Assembly: GCF_025133575.1 (NCBI RefSeq)
Contig: NZ_CP104011.1
Coordinates: forward strand, 5,836,965-5,900,964
Reading direction: 5' to 3'
DNA from: Pseudomonas sp. GCEP-101
GTDB taxonomy: Bacteria > Pseudomonadota > Gammaproteobacteria > Pseudomonadales > Pseudomonadaceae
Length of the DNA stretch: 64,000 bases
Shown: positions 40,982 to 49,123 of the stretch, in pieces
Numbering within the stretch: position 1 is the stretch's first letter
Layout: every line of letters starts with the position of its first letter
The notes under the pieces: generated by a model
The model's input: only the letters and a program-made list of their open reading frames with translations
Told to the model about the DNA's origin: nothing
The model's database searches: none
Translations under genes and position numbers: made by a program

Positions 40982-43303
40982 ATGGATATTGCGCTCACAC
41001 ATCGCCTCTCGTTCAAGCAGGCCAGCCTGACGGTGCTGGTGGCGTTCATCCTGGGCACCTTGCTGAGCCTCATCCAGGTAGGCGTCGATTATGCCAGCCA
41101 GGACGCCTCCATCAACCGCGAAGTGCGCGCCCTGCTGGACGTCAGCCACAACCCCGCGGCGCGCATCGCCTACAACATCGACGCCGAACTGGCCCAGGAA
41201 CTGGTGGTCGGGCTGTTGCGCTCGCCCGCGGTGATCCGCGCCGAGATCATCGACAACGCCAACGTGCCCCTGGCCAGTGCCGACCGGCCACCTGCGCAAA
41301 GCAGCCTGCGGGGGCTGAGCGACTTCCTCTTCGGCCAGCAGCGCACCTACGAGGAACCGCTGTTCGTCGACCATGCGCCAGCCGAATCCCTGGGCGTTCT
41401 GCGCCTGGAGATCGACACCTTCGTCTTCGGCAATGACTTCCTGCGCCGCGCCGGGGTGACCCTGATCTCCGGCTTCGTGCGCAGCCTGATGCTCTCGCTG
41501 ATCCTCCTGGTGCTTTTCTACGCGCTGCTGACCAAGCCGCTGGTGAGCCTGATCGAGGCCCTCTCCCGCCATGACCCGCGCTCGCCATCGCGCCTGCGCC
41601 TGCCCTGCCCGCGCGGCCACGAGCGCGACGAGATCGGTGTGCTGGTGGAGGTCACCAACCGCCAGCTCAACCGCATTTCCGTGGAGATGGAACAGCGCCG
41701 CGAGGCCGAGGACCGCCTGACCCAGTACCTGGAAGAGCTGGAAAGCATCGTCGCCGCGCGCACCGCCGAGCTGAAGGCGGCCAACGCGCGCCTGACCCTG
41801 TCCAACCAGGAACTGGAACAGGCGCGGCAGACCGCCCTGGCCATGGCCCAGGCGCGCGGCAGCTTCCTGGCCAACATGAGCCATGAGATCCGCACGCCGC
41901 TCAACGGCCTGCTGGGGATGCTCGGCCTGGCGCTCGACGGCCCGCTGACCGCCGAGCAGCGCCAGCAGCTGTCCATCGCCCACGACTCGGGCAAGGTGCT
42001 GGTGGAGCTGCTCAACGACGTGCTCGACCTGTCCAAGTTCGAGGCCGGCCAACTGGAGCTGGAGCAGATCCCCTTCGACCTCGGCACCCTGGTGGAAGAC
42101 ACCGCCAGCCTGCTGTCGCAGAACGCCGGCCCGGCCGTGGAACTCACCTGCCTGATCAGCCCGCAGTTGCCCGCCCAGCACTCCGGCGACCCGACACGGG
42201 TGCGCCAGGTGGTCAGCAACCTGCTGTCCAACGCGCTCAAGTTCACCCGCTTCGGTCGCGTGGACGTGCGCGTAGAACCCCTGAATCAAGGGGTGCGCAT
42301 CAGCGTGCGCGACACCGGCATCGGCGTGGCGCCCGAAGCGCTGCAGAAGATCTTCCAGCCCTTCACTCAGGCCGACGCCGGCATCGCCCGCCAGTACGGC
42401 GGCACAGGGCTGGGCCTGGCGTTGACCCGCAAGCTCTGCGAAGCGATGCACGGCGAGCTGAGCGTGACGTCGGACCCGGGCCTGGGCAGCGAATTCGTCG
42501 TCACCCTGCCCTTGCAGACACTGGAGCCTGCGCAACCGTTGGCGAAGCTCAATGGCAGGCTGATCGTGCAATGCGCCGCCAGCAGCGGGCTGGCGGCGCT
42601 GCTGCAGAACTGGCTGCCGGAATGGGGAGTGGACTACCAGCGCCTGGACATCGACGCCAGCCTGGCCGGCGTAGAGCTGGACGCCCTGCTGTCGGACTGC
42701 CCGGATTGCTTGGTGGTGCTGCGCCAGAACGTCACCCGGCCGGTGCTGCTGGTGACGGCCTATGGCAACTTCCTCGAACCGGAACTGGCGCAGCGCCTCG
42801 CCCCGCTGCGGCAACTGGCACGGCCGTTGTCCCGCGCGGTGCTCTATCAGGCGCTGAAGCAGGCCTTCGAACACCAGCCGCTGCCCTCGTCGACCAGCGA
42901 GGGGGCCGCCGCGCAGGAACAGTTCTCCGCCCGCGTACTGCTGGTGGAGGACAACCCGGTCAACCAGCTGGTCGCCCGCGGCCTGCTGCAGAAGCTGGGT
43001 TGCCAGGTGGGCATTGCCATCAACGGTGAAGAGGCGCTCAAGCAGCTCGACGGCGCCGAATTCGACCTGGTGCTGATGGATTGCAACATGCCGGTGATGG
43101 ACGGCTACCAGGCCACCCGGGCGATCCGCGAGAGCGGCCGCTGGCCGGCGCTGCCGGTGGTTGCACTGACCGCCAATGCCCTGCCGGAGGAGCGCGAACG
43201 CTGCCGCGCCGCTGGCATGGACGACTACCTGGCCAAGCCGTTCCACCGCGACGAGCTGGCGGCCATCCTCGAACGCTGGGCCGGGCCGCGCGCCCGCGCC
43301 TGA
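40982..43303 (+). CDS. sagS: hybrid sensor histidine kinase SagS
   Basis: 773 residues. Two membrane helices (about 18-38 and 160-180) flank a periplasmic HmsP-like sensor region. HAMP and coiled coil follow (to about 290), then the DHp domain with NMSHEIRTPLNGL, HATPase with NLLSNALKF, DTGIGV and GGTGLGLALTRKL, a degenerate middle receiver, and a C-terminal receiver with LVLMDCNMPVMDG and LAKPFHRDEL. In P. aeruginosa SagS controls the motile-to-sessile switch and biofilm tolerance. ATG 40982 is chosen; ATG 40937 would add 15 residues. It abuts ospR tail to tail. Confidence 0.88.
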   Translation: MDIALTHRLSFKQASLTVLVAFILGTLLSLIQVGVDYASQDASINREVRALLDVSHNPAARIAYNIDAELAQELVVGLLRSPAVIRAEIIDNANVPLASADRPPAQSSLRGLSDFLFGQQRTYEEPLFVDHAPAESLGVLRLEIDTFVFGNDFLRRAGVTLISGFVRSLMLSLILLVLFYALLTKPLVSLIEALSRHDPRSPSRLRLPCPRGHERDEIGVLVEVTNRQLNRISVEMEQRREAEDRLTQYLEELESIVAARTAELKAANARLTLSNQELEQARQTALAMAQARGSFLANMSHEIRTPLNGLLGMLGLALDGPLTAEQRQQLSIAHDSGKVLVELLNDVLDLSKFEAGQLELEQIPFDLGTLVEDTASLLSQNAGPAVELTCLISPQLPAQHSGDPTRVRQVVSNLLSNALKFTRFGRVDVRVEPLNQGVRISVRDTGIGVAPEALQKIFQPFTQADAGIARQYGGTGLGLALTRKLCEAMHGELSVTSDPGLGSEFVVTLPLQTLEPAQPLAKLNGRLIVQCAASSGLAALLQNWLPEWGVDYQRLDIDASLAGVELDALLSDCPDCLVVLRQNVTRPVLLVTAYGNFLEPELAQRLAPLRQLARPLSRAVLYQALKQAFEHQPLPSSTSEGAAAQEQFSARVLLVEDNPVNQLVARGLLQKLGCQVGIAINGEEALKQLDGAEFDLVLMDCNMPVMDGYQATRAIRESGRWPALPVVALTANALPEERERCRAAGMDDYLAKPFHRDELAAILERWAGPRARA

Positions 43304-43304
43304 G

Positions 43305-43775
43305 TCAGGCGTCCAGCTTCGACAACTGCAGCAGCAGGCTGTCCAACTGCTCGCGCAGGCCGTCGGTGACGCCCAGGTCAATGCCGCTACGGCAGAGCAA
43401 CTCCTCGCGCAGTGGCAGCACCTTCTCGCGCAGTGCAACGCCGTCCGGCGTCAGCCCCAGATGCACCTCGCGCTCGTCGTGCCGGGCGCGGCGGCGCTGC
43501 ACCAGGCCCAGTTGCTCCAGGCGCTTGAGCAGCGGCGTGAGGGTGCCGGAGTCGAGCATCAGGCGCTCGCCGAGCGCCTTCACCGACGGCTGCGACGGCG
43601 GCTCGGCCTGCCATTCCCATAGCACCAGCATGGCCAGGTACTGCGGGTAGGTCAGGCCGAGCGCCTCGAGCATCGGCCGGTAGCCACGGATCACCGCGCG
43701 GGACACGGCATACAGGCGGAAGCACAACTGGTTGTCCAGGTGCAGCTCGGCCGGCAGGGATACAGCGTCGTTCAT
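43305..43775 (-). CDS. ospR: MarR/OhrR-family oxidative stress regulator OspR
   Basis: 156 residues. Winged helix at about 40-110 (LTYPQYLAMLVLWEW, VKALGERLMLDSGTLTPLLKRLEQLGLVQRRRARHDEREV). The redox-sensing pair is C18 (NQLCFRLY) and C128 (EELLCRSG), separated by 110 residues just as C24 and C134 of P. aeruginosa OspR. It represses the adjacent glutathione peroxidase gene until peroxide forms a disulfide. Its ATG shares one base with the gpx stop (TGATG). A matching operator lies upstream of gpx. Confidence 0.9.
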   Translation of the reverse strand: MNDAVSLPAELHLDNQLCFRLYAVSRAVIRGYRPMLEALGLTYPQYLAMLVLWEWQAEPPSQPSVKALGERLMLDSGTLTPLLKRLEQLGLVQRRRARHDEREVHLGLTPDGVALREKVLPLREELLCRSGIDLGVTDGLREQLDSLLLQLSKLDA

Positions 43776-44257
43776 CACAGCAGCGCTTCGATCTCGGCGG
43801 AGAGTTGCTCGGGCTTGGTGGTCGGGGCGAAACGCTTGACCAGCTTGCCGTCCTGGCCGATCAGGAACTTGGTGAAATTCCACTTGATGCCCTGGCTGCC
43901 CAGCAGGCCGGGGGCGCGCTTCTTCAGCTGCACATAGAGCGGGTGGGCGTCGGCGCCGTTGACGTCGATCTTCTTGAACAGCGGGAAGCTCACGCCGAAG
44001 TTCAGCTCGCAGAACTGGGTGATCTCCCCTTCGTTGCCTGGCTCCTGCTTGCCGAACTGGTTGCAGGGGAATCCGAGCACCACCAGGCCCTTGTCCTTGT
44101 ATTGCTGCCAGAGCTTCTCCAGCCCCTTGTACTGCGGGGTGAAGCCGCACTGGCTGGCGGTGTTCACCACCAGCAGGGCCTTGCCGCCGAAGTCGGCGAG
44201 AGTCTTCTGTTCGCCCTTGATGGTGGTCACGGGAATATTCAGCAGTGCATCGCTCAT
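43775..44257 (-). CDS. glutathione peroxidase (Cys type)
   Basis: 160 residues. The peroxidatic Cys37 is in VNTASQCGFTPQYKGL, with the conserved Gln of FPCNQFGKQEP and the Trp-Asn of KWNFTKFLIG completing the catalytic tetrad. Cysteine, not selenocysteine, is used. It reduces hydrogen peroxide and organic hydroperoxides, in bacteria often with thioredoxin. It is the first gene of the gpx-ospR operon, and the palindrome at 44294-44329 in its promoter is the probable OspR site. Confidence 0.93.
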   Translation of the reverse strand: MSDALLNIPVTTIKGEQKTLADFGGKALLVVNTASQCGFTPQYKGLEKLWQQYKDKGLVVLGFPCNQFGKQEPGNEGEITQFCELNFGVSFPLFKKIDVNGADAHPLYVQLKKRAPGLLGSQGIKWNFTKFLIGQDGKLVKRFAPTTKPEQLSAEIEALL

Positions 44258-44293
44258 CGGACATGGCTCCGGGAAGTGGGAAACCCAAGAGTA

Positions 44294-44329
44294 GTGATCA
44301 ATTAAATTGCACGCAATTCAATTGATCAC
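44294..44329. promoter_or_regulatory. OspR/OhrR-type operator
   Basis: GTGATCAATT (44294-44303) and AATTGATCAC (44320-44329) flank an inner palindrome AATTGC-AC-GCAATT (44305-44318). The nested AATT-rich symmetry resembles OhrR boxes. It sits 37 bases before the gpx start, where a bound dimer would block transcription of gpx-ospR (autoregulation). Confidence 0.75.
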
Positions 44330-44366
44330 GAATCACCCAGCAAAATGACACGACATGGATTCCCGT

Positions 44367-44484
44367 GTAGGAGCGGGCCATGCCCGCGAACAGCGGACAA
44401 CGTCCGCTGAAATCCATGATCGATGCCTGTCGGCGCGAGGTTATGCCGGCCTGCCGGCCGGTCGCGGGCATGGCCCGCTCCTAC
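44367..44484. repeat. inverted REP pair (BIME-like)
   Basis: GTAGGAGCGGGCCATGCCCG from 44367 and its exact inverted 23-base copy ending at 44484 enclose about 72 bases, which contain another small palindrome (GCCGGCCTGCCGGC-like). This is a typical mobile REP doublet between the gpx promoter and msrB. Confidence 0.85.
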
Positions 44485-44510
44485 AGTGGAATGCCACGCA
44501 CACCAAAGAA

Positions 44511-44534
44511 AAGGCCCGCTCGGTGGCGGGCCTT
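44511..44534 (-). terminator. terminator after msrB
   Basis: AAGGCCCGC (44511-44519) pairs with GCGGGCCTT (44526-44534). On the minus strand the stem is followed by TTCTTT. It begins four bases past the msrB stop. Confidence 0.75.
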
Positions 44535-44538
44535 GGGA

Positions 44539-44934
44539 TCACGCTTTGGGCACCAGCTTCAAGGATGCCGAGTTGATGCAGTAGCGCAGCCCGGTCGGCC
44601 GCGGGCCGTCGGGGAAGACGTGGCCCAGGTGGGCATCGCACTTGCCGCAGCGCACTTCGATGCGGTGCATGCCGTGGCTGAAGTCTTCCAGCTCGCGCAC
44701 CACCTCACCGTTCACCGGCTGGAAGTAGCTCGGCCAGCCACTGCCCGAGTCGTACTTGGCATCGGAGTCGAACAGCGCGGTGCCGCAGCACACGCAGTGG
44801 TAGATGCCGGGGGTCTTGGTGTCGTGGTATTCGCCGGTGAAGGCGCGCTCGGTGCCCCCCAGACGGCAGACATGGAACTGCTCGTCGGTCAGCTCTTCGC
44901 GCCAGGAGTCCAGGGGTTTTTCCAGCTTTTCCAT
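44539..44934 (-). CDS. msrB: peptide methionine-(R)-S-oxide reductase MsrB
   Basis: 131 residues from ATG 44934, seven bases after GGAGG. It repairs methionine-R-sulfoxide in proteins. Structural zinc ligands are the CxxC pairs C47/C50 (HCVCCG) and C96/C99 (RCGKCD). The catalytic Cys119 is in GLRYCINSASL, and GSGWPSYF and GHVFPDGP form the active site. The length is normal for single-domain MsrB. It is divergent from alaA with about 290 bases between. Confidence 0.95.
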   Translation of the reverse strand: MEKLEKPLDSWREELTDEQFHVCRLGGTERAFTGEYHDTKTPGIYHCVCCGTALFDSDAKYDSGSGWPSYFQPVNGEVVRELEDFSHGMHRIEVRCGKCDAHLGHVFPDGPRPTGLRYCINSASLKLVPKA

Positions 44935-45225
44935 CGATCTGCCTCCATTAGCAAAAAAATGCCCACTCCCTCTCTTTTCCGGGAATCGGGCCGCACGTAT
45001 GATGCGCGTGGTTAACGTCAGGTTCAGAATCTGCCGCACAGAGACGTTCTCGCGATAGAAAAGCCTTAAAAACTCTACCTTTTCGAGAAATACACTGTTT
45101 TCCTGCCGATTTTCAGGATCGATACCAGGGAAAAGCACTTCCGAACCCACTATTTGACGCCAGTCTGTCACCCGCGTTACAGCCTGCCAAGTCGCCGGCC
45201 GCGGACTATTTCGGAATTCCAGATC

Positions 45226-46437
45226 ATGCAGGTCACCAAATCGAACAAGCTCGCCAACGTCTGCTATGACATCCGCGGGCCCGTGCTCAAGCATGCCAAG
45301 CGCCTGGAAGAGGAAGGCCACCGCATCCTCAAGCTGAACATCGGCAACCCGGCGCCGTTCGGTTTCGAGGCGCCGGACGAAATCCTCCAGGACGTCATCC
45401 GCAACCTGCCCACCGCCCAGGGCTACAGCGACTCCAAGGGCCTGTTCAGCGCGCGCAAGGCGGTGATGCAGTACTACCAGCAGAAGCAGGTGGAAGGCGT
45501 CGGCATCGAGGACATCTACCTGGGCAACGGCGTATCCGAGCTGATCGTCATGGCCCTGCAGGCGCTGCTCAACAACGGTGACGAGGTGCTGATCCCGGCG
45601 CCGGACTACCCGCTGTGGACCGCCTCGGTCGCCCTCTCCGGTGGCAAGCCGGTGCATTACCTGTGCGACGAGCAGGCCGGCTGGTTCCCCGACGTTGCCG
45701 ACATGAAGGCGAAGATCACCAGCAACACCAAGGCCCTGGTGCTGATCAACCCGAACAACCCCACCGGCGCGGTCTACTCCAAGGAAGTGCTGCTGGACAT
45801 CGTCGAACTGGCGCGCCAGCACAACCTGGTGATCTTCTCCGACGAGATCTACGACAAGATCCTCTACGACGAGGCCCAGCACATCTCCACCGCGTCCCTG
45901 GCGCCGGACGTGCTCTGCCTGACCTTCAACGGCCTGTCCAAGTCCTACCGCGTGGCCGGCTTCCGTTCGGGCTGGATCGCCATTTCCGGTCCCAAGCACA
46001 AGGCGCAGAGCTACATCGAGGGCCTGGATATCCTGGCCAACATGCGCCTGTGCGCCAACGTGCCGAGCCAGCACGCCATCCAGACCGCGCTGGGCGGCTA
46101 CCAGAGCATCAATGACCTGGTGCTGCCGGGCGGCCGCCTGCTGGAACAGCGCAACCGCGCCTGGGAACTGCTCAACGACATCCCCGGCGTCAGCTGCGTC
46201 AAACCCATGGGCGCGCTCTACGCCTTCCCGCGCATCGACCCGAAGGTCTGCCCGATCCACAACGACGAGAAATTCGTCCTCGACCTACTCCTGTCCGAGA
46301 AGTTGCTCATCGTTCAGGGCACCGCGTTCAACTGGCCCTGGCCGGATCACTTCCGGGTCGTTACCCTGCCCCGTGTCGATGACCTGGAACAGGCCATCGG
46401 GCGCATCGGCAACTTCCTGAAAAGCTATCGCCAATAA
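45226..46437 (+). CDS. alaA: pyridoxal-phosphate aminotransferase (alanine transaminase AlaA-like)
   Basis: 403 residues, fold type I class I/II aminotransferase. LNIGNPAPFGFEAP at the N-terminus and the schiff-base Lys in NGLSKSYRVAGFRSGW (about residue 241) are seen. Asn and Asp ligands lie in LINPNNPTGAVYS and FSDEIYDKILYD, and the phosphate-binding GNGVSELIVMALQALL loop is present. The sequence follows E. coli AlaA, which makes alanine from pyruvate and glutamate. Start ATG 45226 is preceded only by a weak CGGA; upstream in-frame codons lack family similarity. Confidence 0.9.
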   Translation: MQVTKSNKLANVCYDIRGPVLKHAKRLEEEGHRILKLNIGNPAPFGFEAPDEILQDVIRNLPTAQGYSDSKGLFSARKAVMQYYQQKQVEGVGIEDIYLGNGVSELIVMALQALLNNGDEVLIPAPDYPLWTASVALSGGKPVHYLCDEQAGWFPDVADMKAKITSNTKALVLINPNNPTGAVYSKEVLLDIVELARQHNLVIFSDEIYDKILYDEAQHISTASLAPDVLCLTFNGLSKSYRVAGFRSGWIAISGPKHKAQSYIEGLDILANMRLCANVPSQHAIQTALGGYQSINDLVLPGGRLLEQRNRAWELLNDIPGVSCVKPMGALYAFPRIDPKVCPIHNDEKFVLDLLLSEKLLIVQGTAFNWPWPDHFRVVTLPRVDDLEQAIGRIGNFLKSYRQ

Positions 46438-46465
46438 CTCATCGCTAGTGAACCCCAGCGCATCA

Positions 46466-46906
46466 ATGGACCTGCAGATCGACGATTTCTACAAGGACGC
46501 CGCCTCGGGCCTGCTGACGCTCTACCAGGCCTTCCCGCGCAAGATCGCCCTCTATGTCGAGGACCTGATCGGCCGGGAAGAGCCTGACGAGTTCGGCCTG
46601 CCCAGTACGCGCCACCAGAGTTGCCTGGGCGCGTTGCTGTGGCTGGCCGACGAAGGCTACCTGCGCTTCGAAGCGACCATTCGCTACGAGGCGCTGGACC
46701 AGGCCGTGCTCAGCGAAAAGGCCTTCATGCGCCTGACCCGCATCGTCCCCCACGCCGTGCGCGACGGCGAGGAACTGCCGCCCAGCGTGCGCCGTGACCA
46801 GGCCACGCTGGCCAACCAGCTGCGCGAGGCGCTGGCCGCCCGGCACGGGGAGCGCATCGCGCGGCTGACCCGTCTACTCTTCGAGAGCGAGCCCGGCCGC
46901 CTGTAA
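46466..46906 (+). CDS. conserved hypothetical protein
   Basis: 146 residues from ATG 46466; a GTG at 46448, 11 bases after the alaA stop, would add six residues. It is soluble, helical and acidic in its first half (DDFYKDAASGLLTLYQAFPRKIALYVEDLIGREEPDEFGLPS), then basic and amphipathic (RRDQATLANQLREALAARHGERIARLTRLLF). The pattern LGALLWLADEGYLRFEATIRYEALDQAVL suggests a winged-helix-like fold, but I do not recognise the family. It is likely co-transcribed with alaA, as in P. aeruginosa. Confidence 0.72.
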   Translation: MDLQIDDFYKDAASGLLTLYQAFPRKIALYVEDLIGREEPDEFGLPSTRHQSCLGALLWLADEGYLRFEATIRYEALDQAVLSEKAFMRLTRIVPHAVRDGEELPPSVRRDQATLANQLREALAARHGERIARLTRLLFESEPGRL

Positions 46907-46942
46907 TCCGGGCAGGCGACACAAGTTGAAATAGTCCCCGAG

Positions 46943-46971
46943 TTGAATCGCCTGGGGGCCAACCGTATATA
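46943..46971 (+). promoter_or_regulatory. candidate sigma-70-type promoter of htpX
   Basis: TTGAAT, a 17-base spacer and TATATA occur about 108 bases before htpX. A CCCCGCAT follows the -10 region, and a second TTGAAA lies at 46925. The TTGAA and CCCC elements recall sigma-32 sites, but the spacing does not fit well, so heat-shock control is only a possibility. Confidence 0.5.
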
Positions 46972-47078
46972 CCCCGCATACTATTCAGCGATCCCGTGCG
47001 CTACTGTGCCCGGCGATCCGGAAAGCCGCGTTCCCAGGCGGTTTTCCCCAATGTCACCGTGAGGAGAAGCTTTACGCC

Positions 47079-47954
47079 ATGATGCGCATCCTGTTGTTCC
47101 TGGCCACCAACCTGGCAGTTCTGGTGATCGCCAGCATCACCCTGAAACTGCTCGGCGTGGACCGTTTCACCGGCCAGAATTACGGTAGCCTTCTGATTTT
47201 CTGCGCCGTGTTCGGCTTCGCCGGCTCCCTGGTTTCGCTGTTCATCTCCAAGTGGATGGCGAAGATGAGCACCGGCACCGAGATCATCAGCCAACCGCGC
47301 ACCCGCCACGAACAGTGGCTGCTGCAGACCGTCGAAGAACTGTCCCGCGAAGCCGGCATCAAGATGCCGGAAGTGGGCATCTTCCCTGCCTACGAGGCCA
47401 ACGCCTTCGCCACCGGCTGGAACCGCAACGACGCACTGGTCGCGGTCAGCCAGGGCCTGCTCGAGCGCTTCTCGCCTGAAGAGGTGAAAGCCGTGCTGGC
47501 CCACGAGATCGGCCACGTGGCCAATGGCGACATGGTCACCCTGGCGCTGATCCAGGGCGTGGTGAACACCTTCGTGATGTTCTTCGCGCGCATCTTCGGC
47601 AACTTCGTCGACAAGGTGATCCTGAAGAACGAAGACGGCCCGGGCATCGGCTACTTCGTCGCGACCATCTTCGCCGAACTGGTCCTGGGTATCCTCGCCA
47701 GCATCATCGTCATGTGGTTCTCGCGCAAACGCGAATACCGTGCCGACGAAGCCGGCGCCCGCCTGGCCAGCACCGGCGCGATGATCGCCGCGCTGCAACG
47801 CCTGCGCGCCGAACAGGGCGTACCGGTGCAGATGCCGGACTCGCTGCAGGCCTTCGGCATCAACGGCAACCTCAAGCACGGCCTGGCTGGCCTGTTCATG
47901 AGCCACCCGCCGCTGGAAGACCGTATCGAAGCCCTGCGCGCCGCTGGCCGCTGA
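47079..47954 (+). CDS. htpX: membrane zinc metalloprotease HtpX
   Basis: 291 residues. Two N-terminal membrane helices (about 4-24 and 37-57), a cytoplasmic M48 domain with the zinc site H142-E-I-G-H146 (AHEIGHVANGD) and the third ligand in REYRADEAGARLAS, and two more helices between (about 155-215). It degrades misfolded inner-membrane proteins together with FtsH. AGGAG precedes the ATG by 11 bases. Length and topology match E. coli HtpX. Confidence 0.95.
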   Translation: MMRILLFLATNLAVLVIASITLKLLGVDRFTGQNYGSLLIFCAVFGFAGSLVSLFISKWMAKMSTGTEIISQPRTRHEQWLLQTVEELSREAGIKMPEVGIFPAYEANAFATGWNRNDALVAVSQGLLERFSPEEVKAVLAHEIGHVANGDMVTLALIQGVVNTFVMFFARIFGNFVDKVILKNEDGPGIGYFVATIFAELVLGILASIIVMWFSRKREYRADEAGARLASTGAMIAALQRLRAEQGVPVQMPDSLQAFGINGNLKHGLAGLFMSHPPLEDRIEALRAAGR

Positions 47955-47968
47955 GTTTCAAGGCAATA

Positions 47969-47996
47969 AAAAAGGGCGGCCCATGGGCCGCCCTTT
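47969..47996. terminator. bidirectional terminator between htpX and tpm
   Basis: GGGCGGCCC and GGGCCGCCC with a two-base loop are flanked by A6 and T5 runs, 14 bases after the htpX stop and 14 before the convergent tpm stop. Confidence 0.92.
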
Positions 47997-48010
47997 TTCA
48001 TGCCTGCGAC

Positions 48011-48667
48011 TCAGCCGCGACGCAGCGCGAACACCACCTCGTCCAGATGGCCGACGCCACGCTTGAGGAACTTCGGGTTCTCCGCCAGCACGTCGAGGCG
48101 CTCCACCTCTTCCACGCTCCACGCCGGGGCAAACAACCCGCGCACCTCCTCCGCCAGCACGGCGAACGGCGGGCCGTCCATTTCCGCCTGCGGGTATTCC
48201 AGGCTGACCAGCAACCCCCGCGCCTGCTGCGGCAGGATGCGCTGCAGATGCGCCGCGTAGGCCGTGCGCAGGTCCGGTGGCAGGGCGATCAGCGCGGCGC
48301 GGTCATACAGCCCGCTGCAGCCCGCCACCTGCTCGGCGCTCACGTCGAAGAAGTCGCCCTGGAGAATCTCCAGGCGCTCGTAGCTGTAGCGGCGCAGCGC
48401 GCCCTCCGTGCTGACCTGCGGGGTCACCCCCAGCTCGGCGAAGAAGTCCACGGCGGCACGCTCGGCCAGTTCGACACCCAGCACGCGGTACCCCCACTGC
48501 GCCAGCCAGAGCATGTCCAGGCTCTTGCCGCACAGAGGCACCAGGACCTGCGAATCCTCGGGCAGCCCGAGGTTCGGCCAGTGCCGTTGCAAGCCCGGAT
48601 TCACCGCCTGCTGATGGAAACCGATTTCATTGCGCGCCCAGCGCGCCTGCCAGAATTCATGTTGCAT
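48011..48667 (-). CDS. tpm: thiopurine S-methyltransferase
   Basis: 218 residues from ATG 48667 (MQHEFWQARWARNEIGFHQ, the family start). SAM-dependent methyltransferase: the W-(A)-RNEIGFHQ substrate loop, motif I LVPLCGKSLDMLWLAQWGYRVLGVE, LQGDFFDV, YDRAALIALPPDLR, and LVSLEYPQAEMDGPPFAV. Bacterial Tpm methylates thiopurines and also selenium or tellurium oxyanions, giving volatile products and tellurite resistance. It lies 10 bases after a small CsrA-like gene on the same strand. Confidence 0.93.
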   Translation of the reverse strand: MQHEFWQARWARNEIGFHQQAVNPGLQRHWPNLGLPEDSQVLVPLCGKSLDMLWLAQWGYRVLGVELAERAAVDFFAELGVTPQVSTEGALRRYSYERLEILQGDFFDVSAEQVAGCSGLYDRAALIALPPDLRTAYAAHLQRILPQQARGLLVSLEYPQAEMDGPPFAVLAEEVRGLFAPAWSVEEVERLDVLAENPKFLKRGVGHLDEVVFALRRG

Positions 48668-48677
48668 AATCACCTGC

Positions 48678-48872
48678 TCATACACTGCGCAACGCGCGGG
48701 GCAGCAGCCAGCGCCACCAGGCGCCGCGCCGCTCGCGCTGACTCTCTCCGGCGTCGAGGATTTTCAGCCGCACCTGGTCACCGCGAACCCGCTGCACGCA
48801 GATCTCGGTGCCATCCTCCAGACGGAGGCAGTCGCCGATTTCGAGCATTAGGATTTGTTCGACTTGCTGCAT
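48678..48872 (-). CDS. small CsrA/RsmA-like protein
   Basis: About 64 residues if started at ATG 48872 (alternatives: ATG 48887, TTG 48908; none has a good ribosome-binding site). The core IGDCLRLEDGTEICVQRVRG followed by DQVRLKILDAGESQRERR aligns with the CsrA fold (IGD, then V-x-G-N-QVRIGV, then ES/EV-x-x-R). Arg residues sit near the RNA-binding position, but the rest of the N-terminal strand is diverged. The C-terminus is Trp- and Arg-rich (GAWWRWLLPRALRSV). It could be a diverged RNA-binding translational regulator. Probably co-transcribed with tpm. Confidence 0.5.
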   Translation of the reverse strand: MQQVEQILMLEIGDCLRLEDGTEICVQRVRGDQVRLKILDAGESQRERRGAWWRWLLPRALRSV

Positions 48873-49123
48873 AGCTGAATTCGCCATTCGCTTCGGAAAT
48901 TTCCGCAAACTCTAACGCATCGTCCGACTGACATCCCGGCGAAGTGCTCTATGGCGCTCCACTCCCTGAGTCTGGAACCGAGTTGGCACTTCTGCCGGGA
49001 AGCAATCGGGGTATCAAACCCGGCAAATTCATCGATATTTACGATCATTACTTTCAAAAACCTATACTGGTTTTCGATCTTTAGCCGCGTGAACATAGAG
49101 GCATCCCCGTAGCGAGGTTCGCC

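Noticed and set aside
44935..45225. A riboswitch or small RNA between msrB and alaA
   Set aside because: The 291-base gap has AT-rich patches and short inverted repeats but no structure I could assign to a known RNA family.
46921..46985. A sigma-32 heat-shock promoter for htpX
   Set aside because: TTGAA and CCCC elements are present, but spacings of about 4 or 22 bases do not match the sigma-32 consensus; a sigma-70-like pair fits better.
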